Below the pieces are notes generated by a model, which saw only the letters and a program-made list of their open reading frames with translations, did not search any database and was not told the DNA's origin. A program made the position numbers and the translations under genes. A stretch of 27,832 nucleotides of DNA from Candidatus Uhrbacteria bacterium. Its GTDB lineage: Bacteria > Patescibacteriota > Patescibacteriia > UBA9934 > UBA9568. Where the stretch lies: assembly GCA_003497135.1 (NCBI GenBank), contig DNKR01000010.1, forward strand, positions 1-27,832. The letters are read 5' to 3'. Shown one piece after another: positions 7,718 through 14,784 of the stretch; position 1 is the first letter of the stretch; each line of letters opens with the position of its first letter.

Positions 7718-7966
7718 TTATCTACGAACTAATTTTACAATCCAAATGAGCAAAACAGCACCTAACAAGGCTGTCAAAAAACTGTAAATATTAAAGCCAC
7801 TAACCCCTACTTTGCCAAAAAAGCTCATGATCCATCCGCCAAGCAAGGCCCCTATGATACCAATAATTATATTGGCGACCAGACCTTGTTGTGCATTAGT
7901 ACCCATAACCATAGACGCTACCCAACCAACAAGACCGCCAAAAATTATCCAAAGAATGATTCCCAT
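7718..7966 (-). CDS. GlsB/YeaQ/YmgE-family small membrane protein
   Basis: This 82-residue protein is almost entirely three hydrophobic helices (about residues 2-21, 28-50 and 58-79). It carries the family's glycine patterns: GGLVGWVASMVMG near 11, then ANIIIGIIGALLGGWI near 31. Family members are often labelled transglycosylase-associated, and several are induced by stress, but their biochemical role is not settled. The gene is divergent from the small PLDc_N-type gene at 8171 and the two share a 204-base control region. No Shine-Dalgarno motif precedes the ATG. Confidence 0.85.
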   Translation of the reverse strand: MGIILWIIFGGLVGWVASMVMGTNAQQGLVANIIIGIIGALLGGWIMSFFGKVGVSGFNIYSFLTALLGAVLLIWIVKLVRR

Positions 7967-8170
7967 ATTGATTTAATTTAATAAGTTAATTTTATTTATT
8001 ATTGCTTTCAATTTCGTTAAACTTCTGATGTTACGGCAATTATATGCACTGTATGTTAATTATACTCGCTTTGCGATTCTATGGATAGAGATACATAAAC
8101 TTGCAAGCTTTATAGCGCAAAAGGGCTTTTTACTGTATTATTTATATATTAACTTTTATTATTAATTTTT
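7967..8170. promoter_or_regulatory. Divergent intergenic region between two small membrane-protein genes
   Basis: This 204-base A/T-rich gap must hold promoters for the leftward GlsB-type gene and the rightward PLDc_N-type gene. Candidate -10 boxes such as TATTAT near 8136 can be seen, but none has a convincing -35 partner at 16-18 bases. I see no hairpin, RNA gene or repeat in it. Confidence 0.3.
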
Positions 8171-8347
8171 ATGAATTTACGTTATGGTTCGGTGATCGGT
8201 CTAGTCATTTTAGTTCTTGATGTAGCAGCTATTATTGAGATTCTTAGGGGCTCAATGGATAGGGCGTCCAAACTCCTCTGGGTTTTGCTTGTACTTTTGT
8301 TCCCGTTAGTCGGTCTAATTATTTACTACTTTTTTGGAAGGAAGTAG
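8171..8347 (+). CDS. Small PLDc_N-type membrane protein, 58 residues
   Basis: This short reading frame encodes two membrane helices (about residues 7-24 and 35-54) separated by a charged loop with EILRGSMDR, and ends in FFGRK. The pattern of helix, short loop with a conserved acidic/basic pair, WVLLVLLFPLVGLIIYYFFGR and stop is that of the PLDc_N family: the N-terminal membrane domain of cardiolipin-synthase-type proteins, which also occurs alone. The stand-alone form has no catalytic HKD motif and no known activity. It ends 14 bases before the Hint-domain gene, so the two may be co-transcribed. The leader is A/T-rich with no Shine-Dalgarno motif. Confidence 0.75.
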   Translation: MNLRYGSVIGLVILVLDVAAIIEILRGSMDRASKLLWVLLVLLFPLVGLIIYYFFGRK

Positions 8348-8361
8348 TAATAAATTTTCGT

Positions 8362-9141
8362 ATGAGTTTCAAAAAACTCTCGCCGTTGGTTATCACTTTT
8401 ATAGTCCTTGCTATCTTATTGGTAGCCGGCATGATTATTTTTGTCGCCAAAAAAATCGTTGTGCCGATTGCATCGCCAGTCGCGTGCACAATGGAAGCAA
8501 AACAGTGCCCAGACGGAAGCTATGTTGGTCGTACTGGTCCCAACTGCGAATTCGCCGCGTGTCCTTCACAAGTTTCTCCACCAATATCGCTTGACTGTAG
8601 CGGTTCAGGAGACAGTTGTCCTTCTGGATACACATGCATTCAAAAATGCGGTCCGCCAGTGGCACGCGAAAACGACCCGCCGCCAGGCTACTATTGTGAA
8701 TTAAACGAGATAGCGAACAAACCTATAATGTGTCCAATCTGTCTTGCGTCAAATACCAACATTTCTACACCAGATGGGAAAGCGAACATCAAAGACATAA
8801 AAGTCGGCATGAGTGTTTGGTCCGTAAATGCCGTTGGCGAACAAGTGGCAAGCAAAGTAATATACATATCACATTCTGACGCGCCAAAAACGCACAAGGT
8901 GGTTCATATGATTCTATCCGATAGCAGAGAAGTCTGGGTTTCCCAAAATCATCCGACGGCAAACGGTTTGCTTGTTGGCGATTTGCGTTTTGGAGATAAA
9001 TATGACGGTGCAACTATTCGCTCTGTCAACATAGAGTCATATTGGGATAATAAAACCTATGATCTATTGTCTGACAGCGAAACTGGATTTTACTGGGCAA
9101 ATGATATTCTACTCGGTAGCACACTTTTTTTACCTTTCTAA
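8362..9141 (+). CDS. Membrane-anchored Cys-rich protein with a C-terminal Hint (hedgehog/intein) domain
   Basis: This is a 259-residue protein. One membrane helix (residues 9-30) is followed by two small Cys-rich modules (about 42-67, CTMEAKQCPDGSYVGRTG type, and 79-112). A Hint fold starts at Cys127 in MCPICLASNTNISTPDG. Block A runs 127-154. Block B carries His197 in VSQNHPTA. The last strand, YDLLSDSETGFYWANDILL (233-251), matches the intein end block. The usual His-Asn at the C-terminal splice junction is absent (LGST instead). Cys127 and His197 could therefore still drive an N-to-S acyl shift and cleavage on the N-terminal side, hedgehog-style, but not full splicing. The active part probably faces outside the cell. 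Possible co-transcription with the PLDc_N-type gene and the flavoprotein gene (14-base gaps each). Confidence 0.75.
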   Translation: MSFKKLSPLVITFIVLAILLVAGMIIFVAKKIVVPIASPVACTMEAKQCPDGSYVGRTGPNCEFAACPSQVSPPISLDCSGSGDSCPSGYTCIQKCGPPVARENDPPPGYYCELNEIANKPIMCPICLASNTNISTPDGKANIKDIKVGMSVWSVNAVGEQVASKVIYISHSDAPKTHKVVHMILSDSREVWVSQNHPTANGLLVGDLRFGDKYDGATIRSVNIESYWDNKTYDLLSDSETGFYWANDILLGSTLFLPF

Positions 9142-9155
9142 TAGCATTTGGCAAT

Positions 9156-10397
9156 ATGCGCGTAGCAATTATTGGAGGCGGAGCGGCTGGAATGATGTGT
9201 ACGGCATCTGTTCATGAAGCAGATCCGAATGCGGATATTTTTTTGATTGATAGAAACGACGGCCTTGGGAAAAAAGTAATTATTTCCGGCGGCGGCAGGT
9301 GCAATGTGACAACCGGAATAACTGATGTAAAGACAGTTCTAACAAAATATCCCCGCGGTGGAAAGTTTCTAATTTCTGCAATGTATGCTTTTCCGCCAGA
9401 AGCAGTATATGAATGGTTTGAATCTCACGGAGTGCCGCTAAAAAAACAAATCGATATGCGCGTGTTTCCGGTCTCTGACAATGGTCACGATATTGTCGGC
9501 GTTTTTGAAAAGATGTTTAATGATCCAAAAATACATTTAATGCTCAAGAATACGGTCGTGTCAGTTAAAAAACGCGGTAGTGAATTTGAAATTAACATAA
9601 AAGACAAAGATGCGCCGATTGTTGTTGATAAGTTAGTTCTAACAACCGGCGGTCAGGCGTACAGACAAACCGGTTCAACCGGAGATGGCTATGCGTTTGC
9701 GACATCGCTTGGCCATACCATTACCCCGCTTGCGCCAAGTCTTAGTGCGTTTTTTACAAAAGAAACATGGCCTGCAAAAATTTCCGGTTTGTCCTTTGAA
9801 AAAGCAACAATCACAGCCAAACTCGAAAAACATCCGCATTTCACCGGGCCTTTTCTTTTTACGCACAAAGGAATAAGCGGACCAGCGGTTTTTGCCCTTT
9901 CCTCTTTGATAGCTTATGAAAAATTTGATAAATTAAAACCTCTTAAAATCTACATGGACCTATTTCCAGACGAAACTCTTGATGGCTTAAAAGAAAAATA
10001 TGAATCAATCACAACTGAAAAAAACAACAAACAATTTGTGAACATCATAAGCCATATAGTTCCAAAATCGCTTGCCGAAATTATTATTGATGAACAAAAG
10101 ATTTCTAAGTCAAAACGCGCAAACCAAGTATCAAAAAAAGAAATTATTAATTGTTTGGCTTGGATAAAATCAATCCCGCTATCTATTATTGCTCGCAGTG
10201 CGGGCGATGAATTTGTTACTGCCGGCGGAGTAAAACTATCAGAAATTGATCCTAAAACAATGGAATCAAAAATCTGTCCAGGACTTTATTTTGCCGGGGA
10301 GATTATGGATGTGGACGGATTTACCGGAGGGTTTAATCTCCAGGCATCTTGGGCAACAGGAAGACAAGCGGGATTGCATATTGCAAAAAATATATAA
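9156..10397 (+). CDS. HI0933/BaiN-family FAD-dependent oxidoreductase
   Basis: This 413-residue flavoprotein shows the Rossmann FAD-binding motif GGGAAG at residues 7-12. The family's second signature, GLGKKVIISGGGRCNVT, is near 37-54. TTGGQAYRQTGSTGDGYAFA near 168-187 and the C-terminal GLYFAGEIMDVDGFTGGFNLQ complete the FAD site. Length matches the family (about 390-420). Members are cytoplasmic flavoproteins of the HI0933 group; substrates are mostly unknown, although BaiN acts in bile-acid metabolism. Nothing here suggests that substrate. The metallopeptidase gene begins 3 bases after its stop, so the two are probably one operon. No Shine-Dalgarno motif. Confidence 0.9.
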   Translation: MRVAIIGGGAAGMMCTASVHEADPNADIFLIDRNDGLGKKVIISGGGRCNVTTGITDVKTVLTKYPRGGKFLISAMYAFPPEAVYEWFESHGVPLKKQIDMRVFPVSDNGHDIVGVFEKMFNDPKIHLMLKNTVVSVKKRGSEFEINIKDKDAPIVVDKLVLTTGGQAYRQTGSTGDGYAFATSLGHTITPLAPSLSAFFTKETWPAKISGLSFEKATITAKLEKHPHFTGPFLFTHKGISGPAVFALSSLIAYEKFDKLKPLKIYMDLFPDETLDGLKEKYESITTEKNNKQFVNIISHIVPKSLAEIIIDEQKISKSKRANQVSKKEIINCLAWIKSIPLSIIARSAGDEFVTAGGVKLSEIDPKTMESKICPGLYFAGEIMDVDGFTGGFNLQASWATGRQAGLHIAKNI

Positions 10398-10400
10398 ACT

Positions 10401-10949
10401 ATGGAAGAAACAATCTCTTATAAAATCAAACAAAGCAAGCGCGCAAAAAAAGTGCGTATTGCCGTTTATTGCGACGGAAGCGTTGCAATTACAACCCCTT
10501 ATGGAATTGATCGATCTATAATAGATGGATTTATTTATCAAAAAAAGCAGTGGATACACAAAAAAATTAGATATTTTAAAAATTTTGAAAACAAAACGAT
10601 TCGTACTTTTTCGCGCAAAGATTATTTAGAAAATAAGAACAAAGCCTTTTCTTTTGTAAATGAACGAGTAAAATTTTACAACCAGTTATATTGTTTTTCA
10701 TACAACAAAATTTTTATTAAAAATCAAAAAACCCGTTGGGGCAGTTGTTCGCGCAAGAAAAATCTAAACTTGAATTACAAAATATTGTTTTTACCGCAAA
10801 TGCATCAAGATTATATAATTGTGCATGAGATATGCCATTTAAAAGAATTTAACCATTCACAAGAATTCTGGGCTCTTGTGGAACAAACGATACCCGATTA
10901 TTTAAAAATCAGAAAAGAGCTTCGAAAAAATGAATTGTTTTTTAGATAG
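10401..10949 (+). CDS. YgjP-type (DUF45, M48-like) zinc metallopeptidase
   Basis: This 182-residue protein has the complete metal site of the family: H142-E143-I-C-H146 in YIIVHEICHLKEFNHS, with His152 as the likely third ligand, and the conserved TRWGSCS at 111-117. The N-terminus (KKVRIAVYCDGSVAITTP, about 16-33) is the typical first strand set. It has no signal peptide or membrane helix, so it is cytoplasmic. Members are often found near restriction or DNA-repair genes, but the natural substrate is unknown. It follows the flavoprotein gene by 3 bases. An imperfect inverted repeat after it (10961-10990) may end the message. Confidence 0.88.
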   Translation: MEETISYKIKQSKRAKKVRIAVYCDGSVAITTPYGIDRSIIDGFIYQKKQWIHKKIRYFKNFENKTIRTFSRKDYLENKNKAFSFVNERVKFYNQLYCFSYNKIFIKNQKTRWGSCSRKKNLNLNYKILFLPQMHQDYIIVHEICHLKEFNHSQEFWALVEQTIPDYLKIRKELRKNELFFR

Positions 10950-10960
10950 TCAAATTTGTA

Positions 10961-10990
10961 ACGGTTCCATAGCCTAGACCATAGAACCGC
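10961..10990 (+). repeat. Imperfect inverted repeat after the metallopeptidase gene
   Basis: CGGTTC (outer left arm) pairs with GAACCG (outer right arm). The inner part carries CCATAG twice as a direct repeat, which gives two mismatches in the stem. No T run follows, so termination is possible but not clear. Confidence 0.4.
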
Positions 10991-10996
10991 TGAAAA

Positions 10997-11023
10997 ATAA
11001 AAAAGCGACCTCAAGCGGCCGCT
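10997..11023 (-). terminator. Terminator of the triple-repeat orphan gene
   Basis: Read on the minus strand, AGCGGCC pairs with GGTCGCT (7 bp with one G-U pair) around a 6-base loop and is followed by TTTTTTATTTTT. It lies about 137 bases beyond the stop codon of the gene ending at 11160. The stretch between (11024-11159) has no other feature I can identify. Confidence 0.7.
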
Positions 11024-11159
11024 CTGACACACTACTTTTACGACTTAAATCTTACTGCAAGCAGAAGATATTGTCACAAAAGCAATGGCGCGTACAACAG
11101 GCCCGAAACATCATCAGCGCAGAGCGCGAGAGTAACAGGCAACGAACACAGAACGAACA

Positions 11160-12548
11160 TCACTGACACAGGACTCTCAGAATCCAGCGCACTATTCCTG
11201 TAAATGCGCCAGGTTTCAAGACAAGAACATGTTTCTTGGCAACAGAAGCTCTAACAGCGGGAGCTTTGACTGTACTAACTGGGACAAGTTGATTCCTGAC
11301 AACAGGAACATCAGCCATCGGATCGCTGATTAAAGGTTCTTCATTCCCTTGTGTGCCTTGCACAACAATTTCTTCAACAGTAGTTTCGACGACATGTTCT
11401 TCTACTTCTAGAGGTGACACCTGTACTGGTGTTGTTCCAAGAAGAAGTTCAATGTCCTGCACGATAGCCTTACAGACATCGCTTTTGCCTTTGCTCTTTA
11501 TTATTGAGATTCTTGCATCAGCAAGAAGTCTTTCCACAATACCCTTCCTGGTTTTTATCAGCGTGCCATTGGCGCGAAAACACTCTTTAACCTTTCCGAT
11601 CATGTGTGTGTATCGCCAATCCTTACGCGGATCTTTTGCAACCGTAGGCCTGGTAATGGTGTGATGAACCGGAGTGGGTTTGCCAGCGAGCAAAAGATTA
11701 ATGTCTTGAACTATTGCCGCGTAGACAACACTCGCAACAGAGCTGTGCCTGTGTGTTCGGATATATTTTTCTGCTTCCGACCGTAATTGAATCACTTTTC
11801 TCCAATTACTTGGAATCAGCTTTCCATCCTTTCTAAAGCACTTCAAGACGTCGTTTATCACCTGTTTGTACAGATGGCTTTTTCGAGGTGCCTCACGATC
11901 ACTGGATCTTACCGCCCTTAGCTTTGGACTTGGTTTTGCCGTTGATTCAACTTCTGTCCCAACCTTGGTCTTGCCTGCAAGCAGATCATCAATGTCCTGA
12001 ACAATGGCCGCGTGAACCGCACTGGCCACAAGCTCACCATCAAAGGTTAGCGTGTTGGACACTGCCAGCAAACGAAGGTGTTGAATCGTGTTACGCTTGG
12101 TCGCAATAAAGATACCATTACGGAAGCATTTCTTGACTACGCCAATTGTGCGAACATAAAGCGGATGCTTGCGAGGATCTTCTTTTGGCACAGAAGCTCT
12201 TGCCGCAATTTCCCTTTTGATCGCATCAAAGGGTCCGATTTCTGGGTAGTCCTTTTTCGGACCAAAATCAATCGTAGTGATTCTTGGCTGTGTGATGAGC
12301 GCTTGAGCGGGCTCTTCAACCACATCAGACCTAGAACTCCCATACCTGGCTGTTGCGCGATATGTGTTTTTGCCAGTACAGCACCTACACATTCTGCGTC
12401 CACAACCACCATTCACTTCGAGTTCAACACTAAGTTCTTTTTCTTCGTTGTCCTCGAAGTCATCGTCGAAGATGTCATCGTCGAAGATGTCATCGTCGAA
12501 CATGTCGCTTTCGAAGCCGTATTCTAAGTTTGAAGGACCGTTTTGCAT
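11160..12548 (-). CDS. Orphan protein with acidic head, Cys cluster and three internal repeats
   Basis: This is a 462-residue protein of no recognised family. Order of parts: an acidic stretch at residues 12-38 with an FDDDI unit repeated; a Cys cluster (Cys49, 54, 56 and 57) in GGCGRRMCRCC; a linker; three repeats of about 70 residues starting near 126, 222 and 308; a Glu/Val-rich linker; and a basic, hydrophobic end. Each repeat has RK-x-x-x-Y-x(5)-V-x-x-CFR, then a glycine-containing turn, and closes with AIVQDI-x-x-LL. The start at 12548 is chosen over 12605 because AAAGGAGAT lies 5 bases upstream. That leader is nearly identical to the one of the orphan at 14785. The repeats look like small helical bundles for binding nucleic acid or protein; this is a guess from charge and pattern. 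Confidence 0.65.
   Translation of the reverse strand: MQNGPSNLEYGFESDMFDDDIFDDDIFDDDFEDNEEKELSVELEVNGGCGRRMCRCCTGKNTYRATARYGSSRSDVVEEPAQALITQPRITTIDFGPKKDYPEIGPFDAIKREIAARASVPKEDPRKHPLYVRTIGVVKKCFRNGIFIATKRNTIQHLRLLAVSNTLTFDGELVASAVHAAIVQDIDDLLAGKTKVGTEVESTAKPSPKLRAVRSSDREAPRKSHLYKQVINDVLKCFRKDGKLIPSNWRKVIQLRSEAEKYIRTHRHSSVASVVYAAIVQDINLLLAGKPTPVHHTITRPTVAKDPRKDWRYTHMIGKVKECFRANGTLIKTRKGIVERLLADARISIIKSKGKSDVCKAIVQDIELLLGTTPVQVSPLEVEEHVVETTVEEIVVQGTQGNEEPLISDPMADVPVVRNQLVPVSTVKAPAVRASVAKKHVLVLKPGAFTGIVRWILRVLCQ
12459..12503. repeat. 15-bp tandem repeat inside the triple-repeat orphan gene
   Basis: Three head-to-tail copies of GTCATCGTCGAAGAT (the third with one change) code for the IFDDD units of the acidic segment. 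A partial copy precedes them. Near identity at the DNA level suggests recent slippage or expansion, so the number of units may vary between strains. Confidence 0.85.
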
Positions 12549-12633
12549 GACCATCTCCTTTGTGATGTCTGCCAAAAACATAACAAAAAAATTCATTATA
12601 GTCAATTATACGGGCAATTATGCAACAATAAAC

Positions 12634-12663
12634 AAAAAAATCCGCTTCATCAGCGGATTTTTT
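12634..12663. terminator. Terminator after the zinc-ribbon gene
   Basis: AAAAAAATCCGC and its complement form a 12-bp stem around a 7-base loop, with T tracts on either strand. It lies just past the stop codon of the minus-strand gene at 12671-13174 and separates it from the next gene. The bases 12549-12633 hold only the A/T-rich leader of the orphan gene at 12548. Confidence 0.8.
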
Positions 12664-12670
12664 CTTTTAA

Positions 12671-13174
12671 CTATTCTTTTTCTTCTGATTCCACCTCTTT
12701 CACTTCTTCCACTTCATCTTCTTCATCCTCTTCAAAATCCCCTTCTTCTTCCCTTCCGACAAGTTCACTCATCAAACTTATCAGTTTATCCATTTTTATA
12801 TTTAATGTTTTCAATTGCTTTTCCGCTCCGCTATTATCAGAATGCGGAGTACTGCGATACGCAGGTCTTTCAGATCTGTCAGAGCGATCAAAACGCTTTT
12901 CGGCAAAACGAGGTCGCGACGTACCGCCGTCTTCATTGCGGAAACAATCACGACAATAAATCGGTTTGCTTCCTGTTGGTTTAAACGGTACTTCGCATTC
13001 TTTGTTGCACTTGTCGCAAATGGCGCTGTGCATAGATGGCCGTTCATCGCGATCGCCTCCTCTGCCCCATGATCCGCCTCCGCCGCCTCCGCCAAAGTTA
13101 TTTTTTTTCTTGTAACCTCCCCTGTCATCCCCTTTCCATTTCCCTGAATCCCTTTTGTTAAAAAAGTTTTTCAT
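12671..13174 (-). CDS. CxxC/CxxC zinc-ribbon protein with Gly/Arg-rich head and acidic tail
   Basis: This is a 167-residue protein with three parts. The head (1-46) is rich in Gly, Lys and Arg, with a run of seven glycines near 28-34. A zinc ribbon follows at 50-79, with ligands Cys53, Cys56, Cys74 and Cys77 in AICDKCNKECEVPFKPTG and PIYCRDCF. After a basic linker, a short helix (about 112-136) leads into a strongly acidic tail (139-167). Proteins with this ribbon and basic or low-complexity flanks are common in Patescibacteria. Zinc binding is well supported; RNA or ribosome binding is an inference from the RGG-like head. It lies 7 bases downstream of the ABC-F ATPase gene stop, so the two may be co-transcribed. 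Confidence 0.8.
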   Translation of the reverse strand: MKNFFNKRDSGKWKGDDRGGYKKKNNFGGGGGGGSWGRGGDRDERPSMHSAICDKCNKECEVPFKPTGSKPIYCRDCFRNEDGGTSRPRFAEKRFDRSDRSERPAYRSTPHSDNSGAEKQLKTLNIKMDKLISLMSELVGREEEGDFEEDEEDEVEEVKEVESEEKE

Positions 13175-13181
13175 AAATTAA

Positions 13182-14639
13182 TTATTTTATAAGCGTTGCT
13201 AAGTCCAACATACTATCAAAGCGGATTTGTTTTACGAAATCATCCGCGTGACTGACCACTATAAGACAACCTTCGTAGTCATTTAGCGCGCTGGCTATGA
13301 CCGGCAAGTGGCGAAAGTTGATATGATTGGTCGGTTCATCAAAGATCAATAGTCCCGGCTCCATAAGTACGAATCGCGCAAAGCATAATAGCCCTTTTTG
13401 CCCTTCTGACAGCGCGCCGATTGTTGTTGCGAGCGCTTCGCCATCAAGAAGAAATTGCGCGCCAGTGCGGCGAATAGTTTCGTTGTCCGGCATTTCCATA
13501 ACAGATGCGAGAGAATCGTATGCTGTTTGTGAAAAATCCAGTCCTGAAAAGTCCTGCTTGTAATAACCGACTTTCACACCGCTTGTAATTACCGCACCAA
13601 CATCATTTTCTTCGGCAAGCGTGCGAAGCAGCGTACTTTTTCCAATTCCGTTTGGCCCTGTAACCAGCAAGTGATCGCCACGCCTTAAAATCATGTCCAA
13701 CTCTGCATGATGCGGTTCATGATCGCGAATAACTTTTACTGATTTAATGCGCGCTACAGGTTCGGGGAACGGCTGTGCTGGAATTTTGAATGATCCGATT
13801 GTTCGATCATCTCGCCTGACATCCACCATGTTCTCTTCCGCTTCCGCCACCTCTTCTCTAAGCTTGCTCGCGAGCTTTCGCATCTTGCCTCCCTTGTGCG
13901 CAAAGAAATTCACTTTGTCTTTGCGATCCTGGATTGTTTTTAATAACTGCGCATTCTTCGCGCGGTCGCGTTCAACCCGAGCAGCTATCTCTAAGACCAC
14001 ATCTGTATAGTTTCCATCGTACTTCTCAACTTTACCTGTGTACACATCAAGGTGCAACACCCCCTCTGTAAAACTGTTTAAGAAATCAGCGTCGTGCGAA
14101 ATAACAAGTACTGTTTTAGGGTACATGATTAAAAACGCAGTCAGATGGTCAATACCATCGTGATCAAGATTGTTCGTTGGCTCATCAAGCAGTAAAATGT
14201 CCGGCCCTTGTATAAGAGCATAGGCAAGCAACAATCGCGCTTGCTGTCCGCCTGATAAATCACCAACAATCTTGTCTAACGGTATTTTGAAATTAACGAC
14301 CTCTAGAGCGTCTGTAATGCGCTTATTGAGGTTGTAAGGCACTTCTTTGAAAGCTTTGGCAAAATAACCGCGAACAGTCTCTGCAAGGTACTCGCGCGCC
14401 ATTACCTGCTTTGCCGTGGCAATTGTTGCATCAGACGAAAGATGAACAACACCTTTGTCCGGCGCTAGCTCGCCAGTTATGAGTTTGAAAATTGTGCTCT
14501 TCCCAGCTCCGTTTTGGCCCATTAGCGCAAGCTTTAAATTTTCCCGCACTGAAAAGCTGGCTTCGTCCAAAATAGGATTATCCGCGCTGTATCCAAAAGA
14601 GACATTTTCAAATCTAACAACAACATTGCTTTGTTCCAT
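13182..14639 (-). CDS. ABC-F family ATPase
   Basis: This is a 485-residue protein of two fused ATP-binding cassettes and no membrane part, the ABC-F layout of ribosome-associated translation factors (EttA, Uup and antibiotic-protection types). Cassette 1: Walker A GQNGAGKS 41-48, signature LSGGQ 128-132, Walker B with DEPTNNLD about 152-159, H-loop His182. The interdomain linker (about 215-300) is charged and coiled-coil-like. Cassette 2: Walker A GPNGIGKS 328-335, signature LSEGQ 410-414, DEPTNHIN 434-441 and His464. In the second cassette the usual Asp of the D-loop (NHLD) is Asn. ATG at 14639 is preferred to a TTG nine bases upstream. It probably acts on stalled ribosomes; no resistance role can be inferred. 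It is transcribed with the zinc-ribbon gene 7 bases downstream. Confidence 0.92.
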   Translation of the reverse strand: MEQSNVVVRFENVSFGYSADNPILDEASFSVRENLKLALMGQNGAGKSTIFKLITGELAPDKGVVHLSSDATIATAKQVMAREYLAETVRGYFAKAFKEVPYNLNKRITDALEVVNFKIPLDKIVGDLSGGQQARLLLAYALIQGPDILLLDEPTNNLDHDGIDHLTAFLIMYPKTVLVISHDADFLNSFTEGVLHLDVYTGKVEKYDGNYTDVVLEIAARVERDRAKNAQLLKTIQDRKDKVNFFAHKGGKMRKLASKLREEVAEAEENMVDVRRDDRTIGSFKIPAQPFPEPVARIKSVKVIRDHEPHHAELDMILRRGDHLLVTGPNGIGKSTLLRTLAEENDVGAVITSGVKVGYYKQDFSGLDFSQTAYDSLASVMEMPDNETIRRTGAQFLLDGEALATTIGALSEGQKGLLCFARFVLMEPGLLIFDEPTNHINFRHLPVIASALNDYEGCLIVVSHADDFVKQIRFDSMLDLATLIK

Positions 14640-14784
14640 AGAAGGCAAAAAACTATACCATAATATTCAAAATAAAGCTAGGGCAAGCGCTCGAACATAT
14701 AAAATTACACATGCTTGCATTAATTAAGCTCTATGATAGGGTTTATCAAGACGCTCTTCACAACCCAAAGCAAAGGAGAAGGTC

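Noticed and set aside
12078..12984. Two long plus-strand frames (149 and 206 residues)
   Set aside because: They are shadows of the triple-repeat orphan and the zinc-ribbon gene. Their runs of Ser, Phe and Val come from reading the acidic-repeat DNA on the other strand.
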